The notes beneath the pieces are model-generated. The model saw only the letters and a program-made list of their open reading frames with translations. It ran no database searches and was not told the origin of the DNA. Shown here piece after piece: positions 7,952-17,004 of a DNA stretch of 64,000 nt. A program made the translations under genes and the position numbers. The stretch comes from Opitutaceae bacterium (GTDB lineage: Bacteria; Verrucomicrobiota; Verrucomicrobiia; Opitutales; Opitutaceae), in NCBI GenBank assembly GCA_016795565.1, contig JAEUGW010000023.1, forward strand, positions 1 to 64,000, in the 5' to 3' direction. Positions within the stretch are counted from its first letter, which is position 1. Each line of letters starts with the position of its first letter.

Positions 7952-10900
7952 GTTCTCCGGGCGCGCACCCCCCGCACGGTTTCGCCGGCCGGCTGGCCGC
8001 GCTGTGCATTGATTCGCGCATCACCCCGCTGCTGGTGCTCGCCTCCCTGCTCCTGGGCGCCTTTGCGGTGATCATGCTCCCGCGCGAGGAGGAGCCGCAG
8101 ATCAAGGTGCCGATGGTGGACGTCATCGTCGCCATGCCCGGCGCCACCGCCCGCGAGGTCGAGAACCGCGTCACGCGGCCGATGGAAAAGTTGCTCTGGG
8201 AAATCCCGGGTGTCGAATACCTCTACGCCACCTCCAGCCCCGGCCGCTCGCTCGTCATCGTGCGCTTCCAAGTCGGCTCCGACCTCGAGCAGAGCCTCGT
8301 CCGGCTCAACCAGAAGCTGCAGGCCAACTACGACCGCATCCCGCCGGGCGTCAGCGCGCCGCTCATCAAGCCGCGCACCATTGACGATGTCCCCATCGCG
8401 GCGCTGACCCTGCACAGCCGCACGCACGACCACCTGACGCTCCGCCGCCTGGCCGCCCAGCTCGACGATGCCGTCAAGGCGCTGCCCGATGTGGCCGAGA
8501 CCACGCTCATCGGCGGTGTCCGCCGCCAGCTCCGGGTGCAGGTGGACCCGGTCAAACTCGCCGCCCGCGCGCTGACCCTCGACGACCTCGCCGCCGCCCT
8601 GCGCGCCGCCAACGCCCGCAGCCAGGACGGCACGATCGCCACCGCCAACCGCGACCTGCTGATCGAGACCGGCGCCTATCTCCGCGATGCCGGCGACGCC
8701 GCCAGCCTCGTCCTCGGCACCTGGCAGTCGCGCCCCATCTACCTCCGCGATGTCGCCACCGTCGTGGACGGTCCGTCTGAACCGGTAAACTACGTCCTTT
8801 TCGGCCGCGGCTCCCACGCTTCTTCAACCGGGAATCAAAAATCGGAAATCGAAAATTCGGAGGAGGCCGCCGTCACGCTCAGCGTCGCCAAGCGCCCGGG
8901 CACCAACGCCGTCACCGTGGTGCAATCCCTCCGCGCCACCGTGGACCGCCTGCGCGGCGTGCTCCTGCCCGCCGATGTTGAGGTCACCTTCACCCGCGAC
9001 TACGGCGCCACCGCCAGCGAGAAGTCCAACGAGCTCCTGCTGCACATGGGCATCGCTGTCTTCGGCGTCGCCCTGCTCATCCTGTTTTTCCTCGGCTGGC
9101 GCGAGTCGCTGGTCGTGCTGCTCGCCATCCCGGTCACCCTCGGCCTGACGCTGCTGGTTTTCTACCTCTACGGCTACACGCTGAACCGCATCACGCTCTT
9201 CGCCCTGATCTTCTCGATCGGCATCCTGGTGGACGACGCCATCGTCGTCGTGGAGAACATCGTCCGCCACCAGCGCCTGCCCGCCAACCGCGGCCGCGCC
9301 CTGCACGCGGTCGCCGTCGAGGCCGTCAGCGAGGTCGGCAACCCGACGGTGCTCGCCACCTGGGCCGTCATCGCCGCCGTGCTCCCCATGGCCTTTGTGG
9401 GCGGCCTGATGGGGCCCTACATGCGCCCGATCCCGATCGGTGCCAGCGCGGCCATGCTCTTCTCCCTGCTGGTCGCCTTCACCGTCACGCCGTGGGCCGC
9501 GCTCCGGGTGTTGCGCCGGCATGTGGCCGGGGTCTCTGACCCCGGTTTGTCGCCCAAGGCACCGGGGGCGGCGACCCCGGCCACAACAGACCAAGCACCC
9601 GCTCCGGCCGAGGCCGCGCCGGATGATTTCTTCACGCGGCTCTACCACCGCGTCATGGACCCGCTGGTCGCGCGGTCGCGCTGGCGCTGGGCCTTTCTCG
9701 GCGGCGTCGCCGCCCTGCTGCTCGGGGCGGTGTCCCTCGTGCTCCTGGGTTTCGTGCAGGTGAAGATGCTGCCCTTCGACAACAAGTCGGAGTTCCAGGT
9801 CATCATCGACATGCCCGAGGGCTCCACGCTGGAGGAGACCACCCGCGTCGCCCGCGAGCTGGCCGCCGCCGTCCGCACCGAGCCCGAGGTGCGCGACTAC
9901 CAGATCTACGCCGGCACCGCCGCGCCCTTCAACTTCAACGGTCTCGTCCGCCACTACTTCCAGCGGCGCGGCGCCAACGTCGCCGACCTGCAGGTGAACC
10001 TGCGCTCGAAGGAGGAGCGGAGCGCCCAGAGCCACGACATCGCGCTGCGCGTCCGCCCGCGCCTGGCCGCCATCGCGGCCCAGCACGGCGCCGCCATCGC
10101 CGTCGCCGAGGTGCCGCCCGGGCCGCCGGTGCTCCAGACCCTCGTGGCCGAGATCTATGGCCCGACCGGGGAAACCCGCCTGGCGCTCGCCATGCGGGTG
10201 AAGCAGATTTTCCTCCGGACCAAGGGCGTCGTGGATGTGGACTGGTATGTGGAGGAGCCGCAGGCCACCGTCCACCTGGCCGTGGACCGCACCAAGGCCG
10301 CCCTGCACGGCATCAGCGTTGATGCCATCGCGCGCACCATCCGCACCGCCGTCTCCGGCGTCCGCGTGGATCTGCTGCACCAGCCGCTGGATCGCGAGGA
10401 TGTGGACCTGGTCCTCGAATTGCCCCGCGACCGCCGCAGCCGGCCCGAGGACCTGCTCGCGCTGCAGGTGCGCGCCGATCACGACGCCAGCCTCCCGGCG
10501 GCCGGACGCCCGCTCATCCCGCTCGGCGAACTCGTCACCTTGGAGCACCACTTCGGCGAGCGGAACCTCTACCGCAAGAACCTGCGCCCCGTCGTTTACG
10601 TCACGGGCGATGTCGCCGGCGCGATCGCCAGCCCGGCCTATGCGCTCTTCGCGATGAACCGGGAGCTGGCCAAGCTCGACGGCCGCGAGTTCGGCGGCAC
10701 CGCGCCCGCCATCGCCCTCTACCACGCCAGCCAGCCCGACAGCGAGCTGGAGCCCGCGATCAAGTGGGATGGCGAGTGGCACGTCACGCTCGAGGTCTTC
10801 CGCGATCTCGGCCTAGCCTTTGCCGCCGTGTGCATCCTGATCTACATGCTCGTCGTCGGCTGGTTCCGGAGCTACCGGACGCCCTTTGTCATCATGGTCG

Positions 10901-11277
10901 TGATCCCGCTCTCCCTGATCGGCATCCTGCCGGCCCACGCCCTGTTCGGCGCGTTCTTCACCGCCACCTCGATGATCGGCTTCATGGCCGGCGCCGGCAT
11001 CATCGTCCGCAACTCGATCATCCTGGTGGATTTCATCGAGCTGCGCCGCGCTCAGGGCCTGCCGCTGGCCGAGGCGGTGGTCGAGGCCGGCGCGGTGCGT
11101 TTCCGCCCCATGCTCCTCACCGCGCTCGCGGTGGTCGTCGGCGCCAGCGTGATCCTGGCCGACCCGATCTTCCAGGGCCTGGCCATCAGCCTGATGTTCG
11201 GCGAGATTGCCTCGCTGCTCATCAGCCGCTTCGCCGTGCCGGTGCTCTATTTCATGATCAACCAACCCAAGCCATGA
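7948..11277 (+). CDS. RND efflux transporter permease with two in-frame repeat insertions
   Basis: 1109-aa AcrB-fold proton-driven pump with 12 membrane segments and two large periplasmic loops. [17 protein letters not shown] in the fourth membrane segment has the Asp pair of proton-translocating pumps of the multidrug (HAE) type rather than the heavy-metal (HME) type. Two insertions come from dispersed repeats: residues about 294-305 (from 8829-8862, peptide [10 protein letters not shown]) in the porter domain, and residues about 526-546 (from 9523-9584) in the cytoplasmic linker after membrane segment 6. Both keep the frame. The stop overlaps the next gene (ATGA). Substrate unknown; the sulfur-linked neighbours suggest a reactive sulfur or thiol-reactive compound. 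Confidence 0.93.
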   Translation: MSSPGAHPPHGFAGRLAALCIDSRITPLLVLASLLLGAFAVIMLPREEEPQIKVPMVDVIVAMPGATAREVENRVTRPMEKLLWEIPGVEYLYATSSPGRSLVIVRFQVGSDLEQSLVRLNQKLQANYDRIPPGVSAPLIKPRTIDDVPIAALTLHSRTHDHLTLRRLAAQLDDAVKALPDVAETTLIGGVRRQLRVQVDPVKLAARALTLDDLAAALRAANARSQDGTIATANRDLLIETGAYLRDAGDAASLVLGTWQSRPIYLRDVATVVDGPSEPVNYVLFGRGSHASSTGNQKSEIENSEEAAVTLSVAKRPGTNAVTVVQSLRATVDRLRGVLLPADVEVTFTRDYGATASEKSNELLLHMGIAVFGVALLILFFLGWRESLVVLLAIPVTLGLTLLVFYLYGYTLNRITLFALIFSIGILVDDAIVVVENIVRHQRLPANRGRALHAVAVEAVSEVGNPTVLATWAVIAAVLPMAFVGGLMGPYMRPIPIGASAAMLFSLLVAFTVTPWAALRVLRRHVAGVSDPGLSPKAPGAATPATTDQAPAPAEAAPDDFFTRLYHRVMDPLVARSRWRWAFLGGVAALLLGAVSLVLLGFVQVKMLPFDNKSEFQVIIDMPEGSTLEETTRVARELAAAVRTEPEVRDYQIYAGTAAPFNFNGLVRHYFQRRGANVADLQVNLRSKEERSAQSHDIALRVRPRLAAIAAQHGAAIAVAEVPPGPPVLQTLVAEIYGPTGETRLALAMRVKQIFLRTKGVVDVDWYVEEPQATVHLAVDRTKAALHGISVDAIARTIRTAVSGVRVDLLHQPLDREDVDLVLELPRDRRSRPEDLLALQVRADHDASLPAAGRPLIPLGELVTLEHHFGERNLYRKNLRPVVYVTGDVAGAIASPAYALFAMNRELAKLDGREFGGTAPAIALYHASQPDSELEPAIKWDGEWHVTLEVFRDLGLAFAAVCILIYMLVVGWFRSYRTPFVIMVVIPLSLIGILPAHALFGAFFTATSMIGFMAGAGIIVRNSIILVDFIELRRAQGLPLAEAVVEAGAVRFRPMLLTALAVVVGASVILADPIFQGLAISLMFGEIASLLISRFAVPVLYFMINQPKP
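8829..8862. repeat. A-rich dispersed repeat inside the RND pump gene
   Basis: The stretch GGGAATCAAAAATCGGAAAT then CGAAAATTCGG is strikingly A-rich against its surroundings and encodes [10 protein letters not shown]. Tandem AAATCG-AAAATCG-like units resemble short intergenic repeats rather than pump sequence. Its in-frame presence adds about a dozen residues to the periplasmic porter domain. Confidence 0.6.
9523..9584. repeat. GC-rich palindromic repeat inside the RND pump gene
   Basis: GTGGCCGGGGTC and GACCCCGGCCAC are perfect 12-base inverted arms, with an inner GGGTC/GACCC pair near the left arm. In frame it encodes a Gly/Pro/Ala-rich linker. The design resembles the intergenic element at 42929-42990. 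Confidence 0.7.
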
Positions 11278-11672
11278 GCCTGTTCTGGATCATCCTCGCC
11301 GCCGTCGGCGGTTTCCTCGTGTTCCGGCAAGTGTTCCTGGCCCGCCGGGGCCTGGACCTGCCCGCCGCCCGGGCCGCGTTGCAGTCCGGCGCCGCCGTGC
11401 TGGTGGATGTGCGCGAGCCGGAGGAGTGGCGCGGCGGCGTGGCCAAGGAGGCGGCCTTGCTGCCGCTGAGCGACCTGCGCGGTGCCCGGACGCAATGGCG
11501 GGCGTTTCTGGCCAGGCATCCCGGCAAGAAGCTGCTGCTGTATTGCCAGTCCGGCATGCGCTCGGGCATGGCCGCCGCCCAGCTTCGCGGCGAGGGCGTT
11601 GACGCCGTCAATGTCGGCTCGCTCGGCGACTGGGACCGGGCCGGCTGGCCGGTCGTCTCCCCCAAGGCCTGA
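11274..11672 (+). CDS. Membrane-anchored rhodanese domain protein
   Basis: 132 aa. Residues 2-20 are an N-terminal membrane anchor ([15 protein letters not shown]) and residues 25-130 a rhodanese domain. Conserved features are [14 protein letters not shown] and the active loop CQSGMRSG with catalytic Cys at about residue 92. Rhodaneses carry persulfide sulfur between donors and thiols. The start is the ATG at 11274 overlapping the pump stop; a longer open frame upstream lies inside the pump gene. It likely works at the inner face of the membrane next to the DUF2892 protein, as the two halves of YgaP do. Confidence 0.88.
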   Translation: MSLFWIILAAVGGFLVFRQVFLARRGLDLPAARAALQSGAAVLVDVREPEEWRGGVAKEAALLPLSDLRGARTQWRAFLARHPGKKLLLYCQSGMRSGMAAAQLRGEGVDAVNVGSLGDWDRAGWPVVSPKA

Positions 11673-11721
11673 GGCGATGCCCGGCCTTGTCTTGGCGGGG
11701 ATACCGTCCATCTTGAACCGC

Positions 11722-12120
11722 ATGAAAACCCTGCTCCGCCTCACCGCCCTCCTGTTTGCCTCCCTGCTCGCCGTCACCGCGGCGGAAGTCTCGAAGCTCG
11801 CCCCGGCCGAAGCCGCGCAACGCGTGGCGGCCGGCCAGGCCGTGCTGGTGGACGTCCGCGAACCGTCCGAGTGGGCCGAGGCCGGCGTGGCCGCGCCCGC
11901 CGTGCTGCTCCCGAAAAGCGATTTCGACGGGGAGAAGAAGCAATGGAAGGACTTCCTCGCGCAGGTCGGCGACAAGCAGATCATCCTGTATTGCCGCTCC
12001 GGCAAGCGGGCCGGCGCGGTCGCCGAGGCGCTCGCCGCCGAGGGCCGGGCGGTCGCCAACGCCGGCGGCATGAAGGACTGGGTCGCCGCCGGCCTGCCCA
12101 CTCGCGCCGCCAAGCCGTGA
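11722..12120 (+). CDS. Secreted rhodanese domain protein
   Basis: 132 aa with a signal peptide (KTLLRLTALLFASLLAVTAAE, cleavage near residue 20), then a rhodanese domain with [15 protein letters not shown] and active loop CRSGKRAG. CRSGKR differs from CQSGMR in the preceding paralogue, suggesting different acceptors or a periplasmic role. The two paralogues probably arose by duplication within the operon. The start is the ATG at 11722, 49 bases after the first rhodanese. It ends the unit; the next feature is the CRISPR locus. Confidence 0.88.
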   Translation: MKTLLRLTALLFASLLAVTAAEVSKLAPAEAAQRVAAGQAVLVDVREPSEWAEAGVAAPAVLLPKSDFDGEKKQWKDFLAQVGDKQIILYCRSGKRAGAVAEALAAEGRAVANAGGMKDWVAAGLPTRAAKP

Positions 12121-12306
12121 GCGGGTGATCGCGACTTGCTGGTGGTGGCGTCGGCCTGTGGCCAACAGCCGATAAGAAAGTGGCGTTGACCGACCTACGG
12201 CTTCACACAAACATTGCTGTGGTCCGATGCCCCATTGCTTCTGGCGATAAGAACACCCGCTCTTTCCACTATCGGTCCGCTGACACGCCCTGTGCCTCCA
12301 GGCCCC
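12121..12306. other. Intergenic DNA upstream of the CRISPR locus
   Basis: No gene is supported here. GATAAGAA occurs twice (12170 and 12246 regions). The right part abuts the 3' end of the tracrRNA. With the tracrRNA and the cas9 leader, this makes the whole 12121-12462 gap. Confidence 0.5.
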
Positions 12307-12405
12307 AAAAGAGGAAACCCCGGCCGTAGCCGAGGTTTCAATCTGGTGCGCTTGCGCGCTTGTTACCGGCTAGACCACAGATTCCAAATGCGAACTGACT
12401 GGTAA
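12307..12405 (-). ncRNA. tracrRNA of the type II-C CRISPR system
   Basis: On the minus strand the anti-repeat (12362-12387) matches the CRISPR repeat over 25 of 26 positions, with one extra base bulged out near its 3' end. It is followed by AACAAG, a 4-bp GCGC stem with a GCAA tetraloop (12348-12359, the nexus position), and then an 11-bp hairpin at 12314-12339 (GAAACCTCGGC/GCCGGGGTTTC) with CTCTTTT, a Rho-independent terminator. The 5' end is inferred from promoter boxes upstream. Its orientation opposite to cas9 means crRNAs must be transcribed from the minus strand of the array. Confidence 0.88.
12314..12339 (-). terminator. tracrRNA terminator
   Basis: Minus-strand hairpin with 11-bp arms GAAACCTCGGC and GCCGGGGTTTC, including one G-T pair, around loop TACG. 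It is followed by CTCTTTT (12313-12307). In tracrRNAs this 3' hairpin also contacts Cas9. Confidence 0.85.
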
Positions 12406-12412
12406 CAGCTGA

Positions 12413-12441
12413 AGATATGGTCCGAGCGCAGTCGTTTTCAA
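12413..12441 (-). promoter_or_regulatory. Candidate tracrRNA promoter
   Basis: Minus-strand TTGAAA (12441-12436) and ATATCT (12418-12413) are spaced 17 bases, a plausible sigma-70 promoter. It would start the tracrRNA at about 12405. The boxes sit in the 5' leader of cas9, so the two divergent transcripts share this stretch. Confidence 0.5.
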
Positions 12442-12462
12442 GTTCGTTCACCGCCCTCCACT

Positions 12463-15400
12463 ATGAACAAACCCTACCGTCTCGGCCTTGATCTCGGCAC
12501 CAATTCCATCGGCTGGACCATACTTGATCTATCCGCTGAGGGAAAGCCGATCGCCATCCGCCGAATGGGCTCGCGCATCTTCTCTGACGGGCGCAACCCG
12601 AAAAGCGGGCAGTCGCTTGCCATCAGTCGCACTTCCGTTCGTGGGCAACGCACGCGCCGCGACCGGGCCAAACGTCGGCGCGATGCTCTTATCCTGACGC
12701 TGCGCCAATCCGGACTGCTCCCGCAAGACATGGAGAGCGCCCGCAATCTCGCCTCGCGCGATCCTTATGAGCTTAGAGCCCGCGCGGCCACCAAACCCAT
12801 TGATGCGTTTTTGCTTGGGCGGGCGTTGATGCACCTGGCGAAGCGGCGCGGTTTTCAGAGCAATCGCCGCACCCCCGCCAAGGACGCCGAGGGCAACACC
12901 AAGGAGGCCATGAAACGCCTGCACGAGCAGCTTGAGGGGAAAACCCTCGGTCAATTCCTGCACGAGCAAATCTCCCGCGGCCTAGGCGCGCGCTTTCGCC
13001 CCAGCCCGGAATCCGCCGGTAAACCCAAGAAGGACTTTCCGCTCTATCCGGAACGCGCCATGTATCGGGCTGAGTTCGCGGTTATTCGCTCCGTTCAGGA
13101 GCCTCACCATATGAACACGGTGTCCGCCGCCACCTGGGATCGCATCGATCACTTGATCTTTCACCAGCGAGACTTGAAGACACCCGAGCGGGGCAAGTGT
13201 CGTTTTATACCCGGCGAATCCCGCGCCTCCATCGCCCTGCCAAGTTTTCAGCAGTTCCGCCTCCTGAGCGACGCCAATCACCTCGGCTACAAATCCGATG
13301 CTTTCGGCACCGTGCAAATGCTCGACGTGAATCAACGCGCCGCCGTCTTGGCCCTGACCCGCACCCAAAAGACCGCCAGCTTCTCGAAACTCCGGACCAA
13401 ACTGAAGCTCGACGATGAGGTCCGATTCAATCTCGAGTCAGATAAGCGCGACAAGCTGCTGGGCGATGAAGTAGGAACGCTGTTTTCCGGCAAGAATCTG
13501 TTCGGCGCTCGCTGGCACGACATGGACCTCGCTGAGCGCGACGCCATCGTCAGCGCGGTGCTTGATCTCGATGACCTCGAGGCGTTGCGCGCGGTGGGCG
13601 CTAAACAAGGACTCGCGGGCGATGGTTTGGATGAATTTTGCCGACTCACTCCCGACGATCTACCCAAGGGCACAGCCCGTTTCAGCGCGAAGGCTCTTCG
13701 CCTGCTTGTGCCGCAACTGGCGAAGGGCCTGAAATATAACGAGGCCGTCGAAGCCTGCGGCTGGCCGCACACGATCACGCCGGAAGACGGCAGCGCCCCC
13801 GAGTTGCCCTATTATGGGAAGGCGATGCCCGACAGCGTCGTGCCCTCGCCCAAAAGCAAAGGCAAGGTCGAGGAGGAATATCAATACGGCCGCTTCCCCA
13901 ATCCTACGGTCCACATCGCACTCAACCAACTCCGGTTGGTCGTCAATTCCCTCATCGCGCGCTACGGTAAGCCCGCCGAGATAAATCTGGAGATTGCTCG
14001 TGACCTTAAAATGAGCGCCGCACAGCGAGAGGAGCTTCTGAAGGAGCAGGCCAAGAACACCAAGGCCAACGACCGTCGCAATGCCTTCATTGAGGAAATC
14101 AACGCCGCCCATGGCGCCAGGTTCGCGAAGAACTACGACAACCGGCTTCGTCTGCGCCTCTGGGAAGAGCTGGCCGATGACGTGAACTGCCGGTGCTGCC
14201 CCTATACCGGCCAGCGCATCACCCCAGCCAAGCTATTCAGCGACGAAATCGAGATCGACCACATCCTCCCCTTCGGCGCCACCTGCGACGATTCCCCCGC
14301 CAACAAGACCCTCTGCCTGCGCTCCGCTAATCGCGAGAAACGCAAGCGCTCGCCCTACGAAGCCTTCGGACACTCGCCTGCCGGCTACGACTACGACGCC
14401 ATCCTCAGCCGCGCCATCCTTCTGCCCGGCAACAAGCGCTGGCGATTCCAAGCCGACGCGATGGAACGGTTCCGCGACGACAACAAATTCCAGGCCCGTC
14501 AGTTGGTTGATACCCAGCATCTCGGTCGCGCGGCGCACCGCTATCTCAGTTGCATCACACCGCCCAATCTCATTCGCGTCTCTCCGGGGCGCATCACGGC
14601 TTTGCTTCGCCACCACTGGGGACTGGATACGTTGCTCACCACGGACGATGCGCCCGATCGCATCGGCAAAAACCGGGCCGATCATCGCCATCACGCCATC
14701 GATGCCTTGGTTGTTTCTTTGCTCGATTACCGCCTGTTGAAATTCATCCGCGATGCCAACGCAGCCGAGGACTTAGACGGCATTGAGGTGCCCCCGCCTT
14801 GGGCCCGCTTCCGGGCTGACGCTACCGCTCAGGTGGAGCGAATCGTCGTCTCCCATCGTCCCGATCACAATCCAGCAGGAAGCCTGCATGAGGACACTTT
14901 TTACGGCTCGGTCGGCCAAGAGCGTCGCCGTCCAGAGCAGCAGTGGGAGTTGGATCATGAGTTTGATTTGGTTTACCGCGTGGGCATTGAGACTCTCGGC
15001 GAGGAGAACCTCGACCCCAAGAGCACGCGGAGCGGATGCGTCCGGGATCGCGTGCTCCGCGAGAAACTCCGTGGCTGCTTGGACGGTATTCCCGCCGACT
15101 TGAGAAACCACGGTGGTGACAAGAAAAAGAAGGCCGCTTACGACAAAGCGGTCGGCGCAGCTTTCGCGCAATATGGCGCGGCCAATGGCATTCGCACCGT
15201 CCGTATCGTGAAAAAGAAAGCCAGCGCCCCGCTGACCCACGCCGGGCGAGATACCGGTCGGCGCGTGATTCCCGGGCAGATTGATCACGTCGCTTTCTGG
15301 CTCATGCCCGGACCGTCTCCGCGCATCGAGGCTATCGCGGCCGACCTGCTTACTGTCAATCGCAGCGACTACAGGCCGCAGCGCCCGGCCTCTGCGGATG

Positions 15401-15687
15401 CAACGGGCGCGCTGCGTCCCAACCCGAAGGCCAAAAAGCTGTTCGTCGTCCGACAAGGCGATTGCCTGCGCACGATTCACAAAAATGAGACCAAAACCGT
15501 GATCGTAACATCCATTTCTCCTGCAAACGGATACCTGCGCTGCAAGCCTGTGCGTTGCGCAGCGCCCGATACGGACAAGTCATCCGGCTCGTTTACCATC
15601 CAGTTCAGCCTGCTGCTCTCAACCCAAACCCGTCCTCTGCACATCTCCCCGATTGGCGACGTGCGCGATCCTCGGCCGCTGCAATGA
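12463..15687 (+). CDS. cas9: CRISPR-associated endonuclease Cas9, type II-C
   Basis: 1074-aa RNA-guided DNA nuclease, compact as expected for II-C. RuvC-I is GLDLGTNSIGW with D10; the Arg-rich bridge helix is at about 55-75 (RGQRTRRDRAKRRRDAL). The REC lobe spans roughly 80-480. RuvC-II is PAEINLEIARDL with E510. HNH includes CRCCPYTGQ, EIDHILPFG with H600, and N614. RuvC-III is HRHHAIDALVV with H744 and D747. The C-terminal wedge and PAM-interacting region runs from about 800. All nuclease residues are intact, so it should be active. The stop overlaps the cas1 ATG. No csn2 or cas4 is present, supporting II-C. Confidence 0.97.
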   Translation: MNKPYRLGLDLGTNSIGWTILDLSAEGKPIAIRRMGSRIFSDGRNPKSGQSLAISRTSVRGQRTRRDRAKRRRDALILTLRQSGLLPQDMESARNLASRDPYELRARAATKPIDAFLLGRALMHLAKRRGFQSNRRTPAKDAEGNTKEAMKRLHEQLEGKTLGQFLHEQISRGLGARFRPSPESAGKPKKDFPLYPERAMYRAEFAVIRSVQEPHHMNTVSAATWDRIDHLIFHQRDLKTPERGKCRFIPGESRASIALPSFQQFRLLSDANHLGYKSDAFGTVQMLDVNQRAAVLALTRTQKTASFSKLRTKLKLDDEVRFNLESDKRDKLLGDEVGTLFSGKNLFGARWHDMDLAERDAIVSAVLDLDDLEALRAVGAKQGLAGDGLDEFCRLTPDDLPKGTARFSAKALRLLVPQLAKGLKYNEAVEACGWPHTITPEDGSAPELPYYGKAMPDSVVPSPKSKGKVEEEYQYGRFPNPTVHIALNQLRLVVNSLIARYGKPAEINLEIARDLKMSAAQREELLKEQAKNTKANDRRNAFIEEINAAHGARFAKNYDNRLRLRLWEELADDVNCRCCPYTGQRITPAKLFSDEIEIDHILPFGATCDDSPANKTLCLRSANREKRKRSPYEAFGHSPAGYDYDAILSRAILLPGNKRWRFQADAMERFRDDNKFQARQLVDTQHLGRAAHRYLSCITPPNLIRVSPGRITALLRHHWGLDTLLTTDDAPDRIGKNRADHRHHAIDALVVSLLDYRLLKFIRDANAAEDLDGIEVPPPWARFRADATAQVERIVVSHRPDHNPAGSLHEDTFYGSVGQERRRPEQQWELDHEFDLVYRVGIETLGEENLDPKSTRSGCVRDRVLREKLRGCLDGIPADLRNHGGDKKKKAAYDKAVGAAFAQYGAANGIRTVRIVKKKASAPLTHAGRDTGRRVIPGQIDHVAFWLMPGPSPRIEAIAADLLTVNRSDYRPQRPASADATGALRPNPKAKKLFVVRQGDCLRTIHKNETKTVIVTSISPANGYLRCKPVRCAAPDTDKSSGSFTIQFSLLLSTQTRPLHISPIGDVRDPRPLQ

Positions 15688-16586
15688 TCCACCGGGTGGT
15701 CGAGCTTCAAGAGCAGGGGAATCACGCCCATTTAGAGCGTGGGTTTCTCGTCGTTGACAGGGCCGGGCAGGAGGCGGGGCGCGTTCCGTTGGACGACATT
15801 GCCGTTCTGCTGTTTTCGGGCCCGGGCAATTCGCTCTCGACCAATCTGATCACCGCCTTGTCTGAGCGTTCCGTCTGCGTGGTGGTTTGCGGAGACAACT
15901 ATCACCCCAAGGCCTTGGTGCTGCCCTTCGACTCCCACCATCTGCATCGTCAGCGGCTGGAAGCCCAGATCAATGCCAGCGAACCACTGAAGAAACGACT
16001 CTGGCAGCAGATCATCCGTGCCAAGGTTGAGAACCAATCCGCTTGCCTGCGTCGCTGCACCCAACCCGATCCTACGCTCGATGCCTTGATCCACCGCGTT
16101 GGCTCGGGCGATCCCGAGAATATCGAGGCTCAGGCAGCGCGGCGCTACTGGTCCGGGCTTTTCGACGAAGGCTTCTCTCGCGACCCAGCCCGGCCCGGCA
16201 TCAATGCGCTGCTCAATTACGGCTACGCTGTCCTGCGCGCCGCCACCGCGCGCGCATTGGTTGCGACGGGGCTCTATCCCGCGCTTGGCCTGCATCACAC
16301 CAATCAGGCCAACGCCTTTGTTTTGGCCGACGACCTCATGGAGCCGTTTCGCCCGTTGATTGACGCCCATGTCCACGACATCTGGCGCGCCGGGTTCAGC
16401 GACGTAAGCACTTCCGCCAAGCGCACCCTTGCGAAGCTGCTGGTCGCCGACGTCGCCACCGCAGTTGGGCATACCATCCTCGCCACGGCGCTGCACACCG
16501 CTGCGCAATCACTTTCCCGCAGCCTGCTCGACGGCGTGGCCTCCCTCGACCTGCCCGACTCCCTTTTCCCGACTGCCAAACCCTAA
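15684..16586 (+). CDS. cas1: CRISPR-associated endonuclease Cas1
   Basis: 300-aa integrase that inserts new spacers together with Cas2. Metal-binding residues are visible: E148 (NIEAQAARRYW), H205 (LGLHHTNQANAF) and D216/D217 in LADDLMEPFRP, a hallmark of type II Cas1. The start is the ATG at 15684 within the last codon of cas9 (ATGA overlap); longer open sequence upstream belongs to cas9. Length is typical. Confidence 0.96.
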   Translation: MIHRVVELQEQGNHAHLERGFLVVDRAGQEAGRVPLDDIAVLLFSGPGNSLSTNLITALSERSVCVVVCGDNYHPKALVLPFDSHHLHRQRLEAQINASEPLKKRLWQQIIRAKVENQSACLRRCTQPDPTLDALIHRVGSGDPENIEAQAARRYWSGLFDEGFSRDPARPGINALLNYGYAVLRAATARALVATGLYPALGLHHTNQANAFVLADDLMEPFRPLIDAHVHDIWRAGFSDVSTSAKRTLAKLLVADVATAVGHTILATALHTAAQSLSRSLLDGVASLDLPDSLFPTAKP

Positions 16587-16590
16587 CCCG

Positions 16591-16929
16591 GTGCAACTTT
16601 CCGGCTACCGACTCTTGTGGCTCCAAGTCCTCTACGATCTGCCGGTGACCTCGAAGGCCAAGCAAAAGGCCGCCACCGAATTTCGTGATTTCCTGCTCGG
16701 CCTGGGCTTCGAGATGGCGCAATACTCGGTTTATCAGCGCGCCTGCTCCGGCAAGGAAATGGCCGACACTCTCACCAAACAGATTGAACAAAACCTCCCG
16801 CGCTACGGTCGGATCCACATCCTCATGGTTACAGACCGACAGTATGAAAAAATGAGAACCTTCCACGGCACAGAAGAAGGCATGCGCCGGAGAAAGAGAG
16901 AAAATCCAGACCAACTCACCCTTTTCTGA
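16591..16929 (+). CDS. cas2: CRISPR-associated endoribonuclease-like Cas2
   Basis: 112 aa with a ferredoxin-like fold. The first strand VLYDLPV carries the conserved Asp16, followed by RDFLLGLGFEMAQYSVYQRAC and HILMVTDRQYEKM. It forms the Cas1-Cas2 adaptation complex. The GTG at 16591, four bases after the cas1 stop, gives normal length; the open frame extends upstream into cas1 but without Cas2 similarity. It is last in the cas9-cas1-cas2 operon. Confidence 0.94.
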   Translation: MQLSGYRLLWLQVLYDLPVTSKAKQKAATEFRDFLLGLGFEMAQYSVYQRACSGKEMADTLTKQIEQNLPRYGRIHILMVTDRQYEKMRTFHGTEEGMRRRKRENPDQLTLF

Positions 16930-16953
16930 TATGGTTTCCCGCCAAAAATTTCC

Positions 16954-17004
16954 GTTCCAAATGAAACAACCCCCGCATTCTGCGGGGGTTGTTTCATTTG
17001 GAAC
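16954..17004 (-). terminator. Long perfect hairpin terminating the CRISPR array transcript
   Basis: Perfect 24-bp arms (beginning GTTCCAAATGAAACAACC) separated by the 3-base loop TTC, with GGAAATTTTT following on the minus strand. No T tract follows on the plus strand. The outer bases overlap the first three bases of the terminal CRISPR repeat. This supports minus-strand transcription of the array, ending before cas2. Confidence 0.75.

Noticed and set aside
12214..12405. 63-codon plus-strand frame upstream of cas9
   Set aside because: It runs antisense across the tracrRNA and has no protein character.
12463..15687. Cas9-like transposon nuclease (IscB/IsrB) instead of true Cas9
   Set aside because: Full REC lobe, 1074 aa, and adjacent cas1, cas2, tracrRNA and array make it a true II-C Cas9.
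15477..15731. Minus-strand frame at the cas9-cas1 junction as a possible anti-CRISPR or regulator
   Set aside because: Entirely within overlapping cas genes on the other strand and without recognisable features.
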